From Olsenella sp. kh2p3 (GTDB lineage: Bacteria > Actinomycetota > Coriobacteriia > Coriobacteriales > Atopobiaceae): 64,000 bases of DNA. The notes under the pieces are model-generated. The model did not search any database, was not told the DNA's origin, and worked only from the letters and a program-made list of their open reading frames with translations. The DNA is taken from contig FPKD01000002.1 in assembly GCA_900119625.1 (NCBI GenBank), positions 186,001-250,000 on the forward strand, in the 5' to 3' direction. The position numbers and the translations under genes were made by a program. Every line of letters starts with the position of its first letter. Within the stretch, counting starts at the first letter, position 1. Below are positions 19,951-27,899 of this stretch, piece after piece.

Positions 19951-21984
19951 CTATCGGTCGACGTTCGACGAATCGAGCGATTGGTCATCTGGCTGCCCAT
20001 AGATGGCGCCGATGATGTCGCGAACCACATACATTGCCGAGGTGGCTCCGGAAAGGACGCTGTCAACGTTGGCACCAACAACATACTGTGGGTTTTCTGC
20101 TGGTACAAAGGCCATGAACCAACCTACCGGCTCGCCAACCGACGTCTGCTCCGCCGTGCCCGTCTTGCCGCAGACGGCCACGTCCAGGTTTGTCCAGTGG
20201 GTAGCCTGCGTTGCTGACTCCTTGTAAATGACACCCGAAAGGCCCTGGTCCACGATATCCAAGTTAGCCGAGTCCTCATCCGCGTTGATGATGACCTCGG
20301 GGCTGTAGTCAATTACCGATCCAGTACCAGTTGCGCTCTTGACGCTCTTAAGCACATGCGGCTTGTAGATGGGCCCACGGTTAGCGATGCCCGCATAGGC
20401 GTCGACCATCTGCATGCAGGTGACAAGCAGGTCTCCCTGGCCAATGGCAAGGTTGCAGTTATCGCCACCCTGCCAGGTGCGCTGCTCGTCGGTGGCACTA
20501 GACCAATAGTTCCACTTCCAGTCTGCGTCGGGGACGCGCCCCTCAACCTCGCTGGGGAGGTCGATGCCGGTGATCGAGCCAAGCCCAAACTTCTTGAAGG
20601 TCTCCTGCATACCATCGGGGTTGTTCTGGTCGTAGAAAAAGCCCTTGCCAATCTCGTAGAAGACAACGTCGCAGGAGTAGGTGATGCCCGTGACAAGGTT
20701 CATCTCCCCGTGACCCGAGGTCCACCAGCACTTCATGCCGTAGGCCTCGCCAAAGCCCGTCCACCAACCTGTGCAGTACCAGGAGGAACTGGCCGTGGCT
20801 ATGCCGTAACTCAGCGCGGCAAGCGTGGTGAGCGCCTTGATGATGGAACCCGAGGGGTACTGGCCGGCAATGGCGCGGTTCATGAGCGGATAGTGTGCAT
20901 TCTCGGACGACAGCGATTCCCAGTCGCTCGTAGAGATACCGCCGACAAAGATGCTCGGATTGTACGTAGGGTAGCTCGCCATGGCGATGACCTCGCCGTT
21001 TGTGCAGTCGATGGCAACGGCGCAGGCACCGGTTGCGGAGTAGCCAATCTGCTGCTGGTACTCCACGACCTTGACGATGGACTCCTCCGCTGCCTTCTGT
21101 ACGTTAATGTCGAGCGTGAGCACCACGTCAGAGCCGCTCCTGGGCTCAACGTACGTGGAGTAGTCAAGGACGTTCCCGTCGGCATCAACGTAGACGGTCT
21201 GCTCGCCCGCAACCCCCTGAAGAACGCTCTCGTACTGGAGCTCGACGCCCGCCTGGCCCACCGTATCACCCGAGCTATAGTGAACGGCTCCCTCATCAGA
21301 GGAATCGGTTGAGTTGAGCTGGTCGGAGGTTACCGTTCCCGTATAGCCAACAACATGTGCCGCAAGCGAGCCATACGGATAAGAGCGCTGCGTGCGCTGC
21401 GCGACAGAGACGCCAGAGAAAACCGTGGGGTGCTCCCCCAGAAAGGCCACCACGCGACGGGACACGTCAACGGCAACAGAGCGCAGGTTCTGGGCACCGG
21501 CAGAGGAGTCCTCAACCTTGCGCTTTACGGCCAACGCCGGCATGCCGATGAGGTTTCCTATGAGCGTGACCTCGATGTCATCGTTGGCAACGTCTGCCTC
21601 GGCAAGCACCGTGAGGCTCGAACGGTTAGTGACTATCTCGTTGCCGTTGCGGTCCAGAATTCTGCCGCGAGGCGCTGGCACCGCGACGGTACGTGTTCGG
21701 TTGGACTCCGCCTGCTGCGTGTACTCGCCGGACGAGAGAAGCTGCATCGACCAGAGCTTGGCGAGAAGAACCGCAAAGATTCCGCCTGAGACGGCTGCCT
21801 GCCCCACAAGACGACCCTGCATGGTTGTCTCGGCAGACGTATCCGAGCCGCCCGATGCCTTCGGGCCGTTCCCGCCGATATCAAACTTGAAGTTTGTCTC
21901 CGACCGCCCAAAGACGAGAAAAACGGCAACGAGTGCCGCCGCAACTGCGACGCAGACGATGATGATTATGACCGTAAAGCTCAT
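19951..21984 (-). CDS. mrdA: Penicillin-binding protein 2 (elongation transpeptidase)
   Basis: Class B PBP that cross-links peptidoglycan with RodA, 677 residues. It has a dimerisation domain (RGRILDRNGNEIVTNR) and a transpeptidase domain with SxxK (PSGSIIK), SCD in the SxN position (TYSCDVVFYEIG) and KTGT (CGKTGTAEQ). The normal membrane anchor is at about 59-79, but another hydrophobic segment lies at 3-26 before a Gly/Ser-rich linker, giving two predicted membrane passes. The first ATG has AGGGA upstream, whereas the in-frame Met55 has no such site, so the extra segment appears real. Confidence 0.93.
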   Translation of the reverse strand: MSFTVIIIIVCVAVAAALVAVFLVFGRSETNFKFDIGGNGPKASGGSDTSAETTMQGRLVGQAAVSGGIFAVLLAKLWSMQLLSSGEYTQQAESNRTRTVAVPAPRGRILDRNGNEIVTNRSSLTVLAEADVANDDIEVTLIGNLIGMPALAVKRKVEDSSAGAQNLRSVAVDVSRRVVAFLGEHPTVFSGVSVAQRTQRSYPYGSLAAHVVGYTGTVTSDQLNSTDSSDEGAVHYSSGDTVGQAGVELQYESVLQGVAGEQTVYVDADGNVLDYSTYVEPRSGSDVVLTLDINVQKAAEESIVKVVEYQQQIGYSATGACAVAIDCTNGEVIAMASYPTYNPSIFVGGISTSDWESLSSENAHYPLMNRAIAGQYPSGSIIKALTTLAALSYGIATASSSWYCTGWWTGFGEAYGMKCWWTSGHGEMNLVTGITYSCDVVFYEIGKGFFYDQNNPDGMQETFKKFGLGSITGIDLPSEVEGRVPDADWKWNYWSSATDEQRTWQGGDNCNLAIGQGDLLVTCMQMVDAYAGIANRGPIYKPHVLKSVKSATGTGSVIDYSPEVIINADEDSANLDIVDQGLSGVIYKESATQATHWTNLDVAVCGKTGTAEQTSVGEPVGWFMAFVPAENPQYVVGANVDSVLSGATSAMYVVRDIIGAIYGQPDDQSLDSSNVDR

Positions 21985-21993
21985 GGCGCGTCC

Positions 21994-22557
21994 CTAAAGA
22001 CCCCTGGTGCTGAGGTGGGAGCCGCCACCACGGTGCCTTCCGCCCATGGAAAGGCTCGGCCCGCCTCCAGTGGAGCGCGAGTAGAACCAGGCAAACGGCA
22101 GAAAGGCAATGATGGTGAGAAGCGCCGTGGGAAGCGTGCGCAAGACAAGTACGTCGAGCAAGGAAGAGGACTGCCCAACCACAAGCATGGCAAAGTGGTA
22201 GATGAGCGACACCACAAGCGTGGCAACAGAGAACTCTGCAACGGTGGCGCCAAACTCACCCGCCATGCGGTTTCTGCCCTCCTGGCCCATGAGGTAGGCT
22301 GCAGCGGCACAGCAGCCGGCCATGAGACCAACAGGCCCCGTGGTTGAAAGGTCAAAGAAGAGGCCAGCAAAGAAGCCCGCAAGGACTCCCCTTCTGCCGC
22401 CAACGTTAAAGGCAACGCAGGCGGTGAAGATAAGGGCGAAGTTCGCGCGCCCGTTGCCAATGCCTATGTTGGGGGCAAGCGCAAGCTGGCAGACAGCGCA
22501 CACAATGGCAAGGATGAGGGTGCCCCGACGGTCTCTGTTTTTGTCAGCAACCTGCAT
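21994..22557 (-). CDS. mreD: Rod shape-determining protein MreD
   Basis: Small integral membrane component of the elongasome, 187 residues with about five to six hydrophobic segments. Weakly conserved in sequence; the call rests on size, topology, NIGIGNGRANFALIFTAC-type N-terminal helices and location between mreC and the PBP2 gene. The ATG at 22557 has AGGGGGG upstream and lies 10 bases after mreC. A longer in-frame reading upstream is a shadow of the mreC tail. Confidence 0.88.
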   Translation of the reverse strand: MQVADKNRDRRGTLILAIVCAVCQLALAPNIGIGNGRANFALIFTACVAFNVGGRRGVLAGFFAGLFFDLSTTGPVGLMAGCCAAAAYLMGQEGRNRMAGEFGATVAEFSVATLVVSLIYHFAMLVVGQSSSLLDVLVLRTLPTALLTIIAFLPFAWFYSRSTGGGPSLSMGGRHRGGGSHLSTRGL

Positions 22558-22567
22558 GGCGACCCCC

Positions 22568-23638
22568 CTAGTTTCCTGTAGCGGCGGTTGACGATGTGGT
22601 GGATGTCGAGGTAGATGACGTGCCTGAGGTAGTCGTACTCGAGCTTGAGCTCGATCCGCTCGAGTCCGAATTGCTGGTGCTCGAGGAGTCCGCACTCGAG
22701 GTGTCCGAATTGCTCGTGGTGCTCGACGAGGTCTCCTGCGCGTCCGCAGCCGCAACGTCCTCTGAGGTTGCAACCTGGGAATCGGTGAGCGAGGTGATGA
22801 CGAGAACCTCCTCGGCGTTCTCGGTATGTGCGTACGGCTCAACCACAATGGTGTAGTACATCGAGCCTGGGTTCTTCTCGACACTTGTGACCTTGCCAAG
22901 CGGGAGGCCCTTGGGGAAAACGCCGCCAAGGCCGCTTGTGACCACGATGTCGCCCACCTCGACGGTCTGGTCGGTGCGAATCATGTCGAGACGAACCTCA
23001 CCAGCCGCAGAGCCATTGAGCATGCCCTGCGCCCTGCTCGACTGGACCATAGCGGAGATGCTCGAGGACTCGTCGGTCACAAGAAGAACAGTGGATGACG
23101 TTGCACCACACTCGACAATCTGCCCAATTACGCCAGAAGAGGAGGTCACCGCCATGCCCACGGAGAGCCCTGATGTTGTGCCCTTGTCAATGGTGACCGT
23201 CGATGACCAAGAGTCGCTCGAACCGGAGATGATGTGGGCAGCCGTTGACTGAAGGTCATAGGTGTTCTGGAGGTCGAGAAGCCCCTGTAGGCGCGTAGCC
23301 GTCTGCTCCGCCTCTTCGAGCTCGGCGTTCCTGCTGCGAAGCTGGTCGTTCTCGGCCTCAAGCTCGGAGAGCGTAGCCTGGTCAGCGGTAAGGTTGGAGA
23401 AGATGTTGCCCAGGCCTTGGAAGGGCAGCGAGATGGCAGACCCAACGAGCCTCACGGGCGTGGTTAGGGTCTGGAAGGCGCCACGAACAGCCCCCAGAGG
23501 ACCAGAGTCACCCGTGCGGACCCCCACCGTGAAGAGCACGATCGAGATGATGAGGCACACGACAAGCTCGCGCCCGCCCGTGCCTTGGTTGTTGTTCCCA
23601 AGCCCCGAGGATGGGGCCCTGTTGCTTCCGAGCGGCAC
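22568..23638 (-). CDS. mreC: Rod shape-determining protein MreC with Ser/Thr-rich tail
   Basis: Membrane-anchored scaffold of the elongation machinery, 356 residues. One N-terminal membrane segment (about 24-42), a coiled coil (about 85-120; LSELEAENDQLRSRNAELEE) and the double beta-barrel domain (STVTIDKGTTSGLSVGM, GVIGQIVECG, VVTSGLGGVFPKGLPLG) are visible. The last ~70 residues are almost pure Ser/Thr/Asp/Gly, an unusual low-complexity extracytoplasmic tail. The GTG start lies 2 bases after the mreB stop, with only a weak upstream AGTAGG. Confidence 0.93.
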   Translation of the reverse strand: MPLGSNRAPSSGLGNNNQGTGGRELVVCLIISIVLFTVGVRTGDSGPLGAVRGAFQTLTTPVRLVGSAISLPFQGLGNIFSNLTADQATLSELEAENDQLRSRNAELEEAEQTATRLQGLLDLQNTYDLQSTAAHIISGSSDSWSSTVTIDKGTTSGLSVGMAVTSSSGVIGQIVECGATSSTVLLVTDESSSISAMVQSSRAQGMLNGSAAGEVRLDMIRTDQTVEVGDIVVTSGLGGVFPKGLPLGKVTSVEKNPGSMYYTIVVEPYAHTENAEEVLVITSLTDSQVATSEDVAAADAQETSSSTTSNSDTSSADSSSTSNSDSSGSSSSSSTTTSGTSSTSTSTTSSTAATGN

Positions 23639-23640
23639 GC

Positions 23641-24684
23641 CTACTGTCCCGTACTCTGGACAAAGCCACCGGAGAGCGCGTTGGCCTCAAGGACCTTGGC
23701 GCAGCCGGTAACGACGTTTTCGAGAGCCGTAGGACTCACGTTCACGGGAACGCCAGTCTCTTCGCGAAGACGCTGGTCAAGACCGCGGAGAAGGCCACCG
23801 CCGCCAGTGAGAAGAATGCCATAGAACATGAGGTCCGAGGCAAGATCGGGCGGCGTCACGTCAAGCGCATCCTTGACGGCCTTGGTGACCTCGTCGAGCG
23901 GGCGATCCAGGGCGCGGCGGATCTCTTCGCTCTCAATGCGGACCGTCTTGGGAAGGCCGCTCATGACGTCTCTACCGTTGACCTCAACGTCAAGCTCCTC
24001 CGCAAGCGGGGCTGCCGAGCCAACCTTGATCTTGATGTCTTCGGCAGTGCGCTCGCCGATGGAGAGGTTGTATGCGTCACGCACGTGCTCGAGGATGGTT
24101 TGGTCAAACTCGTCACCCGCAGTGCGGATGGACTGAGAGACAACTATGCCTCCCATTGAGATGACGGCGACCTCGGTGGTGCCGCCACCAATGTCGACAA
24201 CCATCGAGCCGGTTGGGTCCTCGATGGGCAGGTCTGCGCCAATGGCGGCAGCCATGGGCTCCTCGATGAGGTATGCCTGGCGTGCGCCAGCCTGGATTGT
24301 CGCCTCAAATACCGCGCGCTTTTCGACGGAGGTAACGCCTGACGGGACGCACACAACCACCCGAGGACGAGGAGACCACGGGTAGCGACGCTCACGGGCC
24401 TTCTCGATGAAGTACCGAAGCATGACTTCGGTAACGTCGAAGTCGGCAATGACGCCGTCCTTGAGAGGCCTCTCGGCGATGATGGACCCAGGCGTACGAC
24501 CAATCATGCGCTTGGCGTCGGCGCCAACGGCAAGGACGCGACTCTCGCTCTTGTCGATGGCGACGACCGAGGGCTCGTTGATGACGATGCCCTGGCCACG
24601 CACGGCCACGAGCGTATTGGCAGTGCCCAGGTCGATAGCCAGGTCGCCGCCATATTCGCCGAACAGTGAGTCGAAGATCGACAT
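23641..24684 (-). CDS. mreB: Actin-like rod shape protein MreB
   Basis: Bacterial actin that directs lateral wall synthesis, 347 residues. Phosphate-1 motif LAIDLGTANTLV, phosphate-2 MVVDIGGGTTEVAV and the adenosine motif ILLTGGGGLLRGLD are intact. The ATG at 24684 has AAGGA 5 bases upstream; the in-frame start at 24723 lacks this and adds 13 basic residues. It heads mreB-mreC-mreD-PBP2-rodA. Confidence 0.96.
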   Translation of the reverse strand: MSIFDSLFGEYGGDLAIDLGTANTLVAVRGQGIVINEPSVVAIDKSESRVLAVGADAKRMIGRTPGSIIAERPLKDGVIADFDVTEVMLRYFIEKARERRYPWSPRPRVVVCVPSGVTSVEKRAVFEATIQAGARQAYLIEEPMAAAIGADLPIEDPTGSMVVDIGGGTTEVAVISMGGIVVSQSIRTAGDEFDQTILEHVRDAYNLSIGERTAEDIKIKVGSAAPLAEELDVEVNGRDVMSGLPKTVRIESEEIRRALDRPLDEVTKAVKDALDVTPPDLASDLMFYGILLTGGGGLLRGLDQRLREETGVPVNVSPTALENVVTGCAKVLEANALSGGFVQSTGQ

Positions 24685-24741
24685 AGCTTCCTTATCCCGT
24701 CTGCGCACCCGAGAGGCGCGCACGTTGCATGGTGCGAGTTA

Positions 24742-26097
24742 CTAGCCCTGCGAGGCAGTCCCCGTGGTGGTAGTGGTCGTGGTTGCCGTAGAGGTCGATG
24801 TGGTGCCGTCCGTCGATGAGGTGGTAGCCACGTCGCTCGTCACGTTGGTCACCTTCCAGGATATGCCATCGCGCACGAGAGCGATGGTGTAGGTCTGGGT
24901 GTCACCAGTGGGAAGCGCAGCCGTAACCGTCACCGTTGACTCGGTCATGCTCCGCTCAACCTGGGTTGACTTGATGGAGGCGCCAGAGGGAACGGTGGCC
25001 TCGATGGTCTCGGCCTCGGAGGCGGGCACAGAGGCGGACAGGAAGCTGCCCAGATCTTGCCCAGAGGTCTTGGCGTCGAAGAGCTGCTCCACCACGGTCT
25101 CCTGCGTAGGCCAACCATACCCACGGTAGTAGGCATAGCCAGCAGCGCCAAGCGCCACCACAAGGATAATGAGGATGGTGATGAAGACCTTGAGGCCGCG
25201 ATGGTTGTGCTTGCGGCGAATCTTACGCTCCTTCTTGTCCTGCTCGACAAGGTCCTCCTCGGACACGGAGAAGAAGCCCGTGTCGTCCGCCGAGGGCATG
25301 AGCTCGCCAGATGCGCCGGTGGGATCGAGCGGATCGTAGCCACCGCCATAGCCGGCCGCTGCAAGGAGCGCATCGGTGTCGGAGGGGCGCTGCTTGCCGG
25401 CAATGGCAGCCATCGCTTTGCGGGCGGCATCGTAGGACGCCTGTGCCTCGGGCGAGAGCACCAGCGTGCCGTCCGCAGTAGCGTGATCGAATGCGTCAAC
25501 TGCCTCGGACATGCGGTTGGCGGCCACATAGGCCAGGCCGAGGTCGCAGTAGACCTGGTTCTGGCTCTGAAGAGGTGCCGAGAAGTCAAGGGCGGTGCGG
25601 TAGGCCTCGACTGCGTCAACCGGACGTCCAAGCTGCATGAAGCAGCCGCCAAGATCGCACAGGGCAGAAGACGGATTGGGGTTGGACTCGTCGATTGCTG
25701 CATTCCTGTACGCAATGCCCGCGTTGCGAGGGTCACCAAGGCGCTCGTAGGCGGTGCCTAGCGCCATGTGGGCCTTGTACGGAGTTGCGTAGGAAGTGTC
25801 AGCAAGGGCCTGCGTGAGAGCGGTAACCGCCTCTGCGGGATGGCCAGCGGCGAGAAGGGCGCGCCCACGGTTGCAAGAGAGCGGCCCCACCTTGCCATAG
25901 GAGGTGTCACGCAGGGCGCTCTCGTATGCAGCAGCGGCAGCTTCATACTGGCCGAGCTTCATGTAGGAGTTCCCCACAAGGTGGTCGACGGGACCAGAGA
26001 CCTCGCCAGGATTCTTAGCCTGGGAGAGCCTGTCAACCGCAGTGAGCCAGTCCCCCTGCTGATAGGCGGCTTTGCCCGCCTCGTATGCCTGTTGATT
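24742..26097 (-). CDS. TPR-repeat protein with one membrane segment and Thr-rich tail
   Basis: Unnamed membrane protein of about 452 residues. Residues ~1-215 hold five or more TPR-like helix pairs (AYEAGKAAYQQGDWLTAVDRL, VGNSYMKLGQYEAAAAAYESAL, ALGTAYERLGDPRNAGIAY), predicted cytoplasmic. A highly basic patch (KKERKIRRKHNHRG) precedes a membrane helix (VFITILIILVVALGAAGYA) at about 300-325. The C-terminal domain is extracytoplasmic and ends in a Thr/Ser-only run. The start is a GTG at 26098-26100 with GAGGGGG upstream. Located directly upstream of mreB, it may scaffold envelope proteins; function is unknown. Confidence 0.8.
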   Translation of the reverse strand, partial: NQQAYEAGKAAYQQGDWLTAVDRLSQAKNPGEVSGPVDHLVGNSYMKLGQYEAAAAAYESALRDTSYGKVGPLSCNRGRALLAAGHPAEAVTALTQALADTSYATPYKAHMALGTAYERLGDPRNAGIAYRNAAIDESNPNPSSALCDLGGCFMQLGRPVDAVEAYRTALDFSAPLQSQNQVYCDLGLAYVAANRMSEAVDAFDHATADGTLVLSPEAQASYDAARKAMAAIAGKQRPSDTDALLAAAGYGGGYDPLDPTGASGELMPSADDTGFFSVSEEDLVEQDKKERKIRRKHNHRGLKVFITILIILVVALGAAGYAYYRGYGWPTQETVVEQLFDAKTSGQDLGSFLSASVPASEAETIEATVPSGASIKSTQVERSMTESTVTVTAALPTGDTQTYTIALVRDGISWKVTNVTSDVATTSSTDGTTSTSTATTTTTTTGTASQG

Positions 26098-26133
26098 CAC
26101 GTGAGACCCCCTCGCTTAGGCACCGACGAAACG

Positions 26134-26628
26134 CTACGCGCGGTGCTCGATCGTAATCGAGTTGATGACGTCACCCTTGCGCAGGGCGGCGATGGTGTCG
26201 AGGCCCTCGATGGTCTGCCCGAACACGGTGTAGCCCTTGTCCAGGAAGTGCTGCGGGCCAAGGCAGAAGTAGAACTGGGACCCCGCGGAGTTGGGGTCGG
26301 AGGCACGTGCCATGGCAAGCGCCCCATCCTCATGGCTATTGTGCGGGTTGGTGGTGTACTCCTCGTGGATGCAGTACCCGGGACCACCTGTGCCGTTGCC
26401 AGCAGGGTCTCCTCCCTGGATCACAAAGCCGGGCTCGTAGCGGTGGAACGTGAGTCCATTGTAGAAGCCCTTTTCGGCAAGCTCGCAGAAGTTGGCAACG
26501 TGGATGGGCGCGCCCTCGCCGTCAAGCCGCACCACGATGGTGCCCTTGCTGGTGTCGAACACCGCTACCTCATCGCCCTGTACCTTATACGAGGGAGTGT
26601 AGAGCGGTTTAGAACCAAAGAGACCCAT
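26134..26628 (-). CDS. Cyclophilin-type peptidyl-prolyl isomerase
   Basis: Catalyses cis-trans isomerisation of X-Pro bonds. The 164-residue cytoplasmic protein has the cyclophilin core: FYNGLTFHRYEPGFVIQGGDP, the SAGSQFYFCLG segment (catalytic-site Gln/Phe) and YTVFGQTIEGLDTI. No signal peptide is present. The ATG at 26628 has GGAGGGG 3-8 bases upstream. It lies between the TPR gene and the zinc-ribbon gene on the same strand. Confidence 0.93.
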   Translation of the reverse strand: MGLFGSKPLYTPSYKVQGDEVAVFDTSKGTIVVRLDGEGAPIHVANFCELAEKGFYNGLTFHRYEPGFVIQGGDPAGNGTGGPGYCIHEEYTTNPHNSHEDGALAMARASDPNSAGSQFYFCLGPQHFLDKGYTVFGQTIEGLDTIAALRKGDVINSITIEHRA

Positions 26629-26710
26629 GTCCCCTCCAAAGTGTCAAGCGCACGACGCCCCTGCGATGCTGGCAGAGTCGTGGCAATCATCTATCCATAC
26701 GATAGTACCA

Positions 26711-26752
26711 GCAAGCGGCCGCCTGCACGCAATCGTCAGACTGGCCGCTTGC
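26711..26752 (-). terminator. 10-bp inverted repeat after the zinc-ribbon gene
   Basis: GCAAGCGGCC and its exact complement are separated by 22 bases, just downstream of the zinc-ribbon gene stop. There is no T-run. It could be a weak terminator or RNA-stability hairpin before the cyclophilin gene. Confidence 0.4.
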
Positions 26753-26759
26753 CCCTTGC

Positions 26760-27794
26760 CTACTGTTCGACGGGCTTCCACGCGTCGTAGTTCTCCTCGA
26801 AGAGCGTCTTGTAGTTGTCGGTTCCCGAGGAGTAGCCAATCTTCTTGAGTGGTGCCAGAATCTTCTCCTCTGTTGCCATCGTAACCGAGGAGTCCCACGC
26901 CTCGCAGATTGCGTCGGAACGGTTGCGCAGCCAGTTCCCCAAGGTTGTCAGGTTGGCAATATCGTTGGCATACGTGCCGTCGCCATCGTTGAGCGATGCA
27001 ATGTCATCGATGAGGTTTGAGATGTCGATGGCGGTCTGCTCTGCCGTGGACTGACCGTCCTGGCGCTCGGCAGCGGTACCGCTGACGCCTGTTGACGTCA
27101 GATCCGACACGCTCTGGTCAAGCTGGTCTGCATAGGTGCCCAGCTTGTTGTAATCGTCGAGAATTGCCTGGTAAGCGGTGGAGCTACTCGAGTCTGAGCC
27201 ATCCGTGGAGGAGTCGCTCGAGGTATCTGTTGCAGAAGATGACCCGTCCTGGCCGGTAAGTGCCGAAAGATAGCCTGGGTAGCCTGCCATCGACGTATCC
27301 GCGTCGGTCTGCGAGTGGGTGATGTAGAGGTTGGGATCCCACGGATGCGTGATCCAGAGGGCCATGCCACCTGCAAGGGCAATGGCGGCCGCCGCAGCTA
27401 CCATGAGCACACGCGTGCGTGGCATGCGATCGTGGCGCACCGTAGCAGACTCCGGACCAGGCTCCGAAGGTATGGCGCTCTCGATACGCGGCATGGCTCG
27501 CGTGGCATCCGCACCGCCCTCGTCGGCATCTGCGCCCTCCGCGTCTCCGGGTCCCTCGATGGTTGGGATGGCAAGATCTCTCACGGCGTGGCCGCTCCTC
27601 GAGCGAGCCGGCGCGCCGACAGGAGCGCCGCACTTAGGACACGAGTGAGCGTCTGGTGGAACTAGGGCTCCACAAGAAGGACACCACGCCACCTTGGTGA
27701 CAGGAATCCGCTGCGTAAGGCCAAGATCATAGTGACAGGCGGGGCAGGCAGCGGTGCCAGCAGGCACCTCCGCACCACAATTTGGACATCTCAT
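26760..27794 (-). CDS. Double zinc-ribbon membrane protein
   Basis: Unnamed protein of 344 residues. Two N-terminal zinc ribbons (C-PNC...C-PAC and C-PSC...C-PKC within the first ~60 residues) are followed by an acidic linker and a single membrane helix (VLMVAAAAAIALAGGMALWI, about 130-150). The exported region has a Ser/Asp-rich spacer and a helical C-terminal domain (about 210-344). Cytoplasmic zinc ribbons coupled to an external domain recall envelope-stress or sensing proteins, but no family could be named. AGGGAGGG precedes the ATG. Confidence 0.8.
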   Translation of the reverse strand: MRCPNCGAEVPAGTAACPACHYDLGLTQRIPVTKVAWCPSCGALVPPDAHSCPKCGAPVGAPARSRSGHAVRDLAIPTIEGPGDAEGADADEGGADATRAMPRIESAIPSEPGPESATVRHDRMPRTRVLMVAAAAAIALAGGMALWITHPWDPNLYITHSQTDADTSMAGYPGYLSALTGQDGSSSATDTSSDSSTDGSDSSSSTAYQAILDDYNKLGTYADQLDQSVSDLTSTGVSGTAAERQDGQSTAEQTAIDISNLIDDIASLNDGDGTYANDIANLTTLGNWLRNRSDAICEAWDSSVTMATEEKILAPLKKIGYSSGTDNYKTLFEENYDAWKPVEQ

Positions 27795-27899
27795 GCAAAT
27801 CCCTCCCGTCTGACTCTTACCCAGCCGAGCAAACCCAGGCGCACATTCTCGCCGTTCCGTCGTTCGCGCACAATACCGTCAAGCAAGCTCTCACAAGGC

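Noticed and set aside
19951..21984. SCD instead of SxN in PBP2 as a lost active-site residue
   Set aside because: An Asp in this position is also found in functional PBP2 enzymes; the other two motifs are intact.
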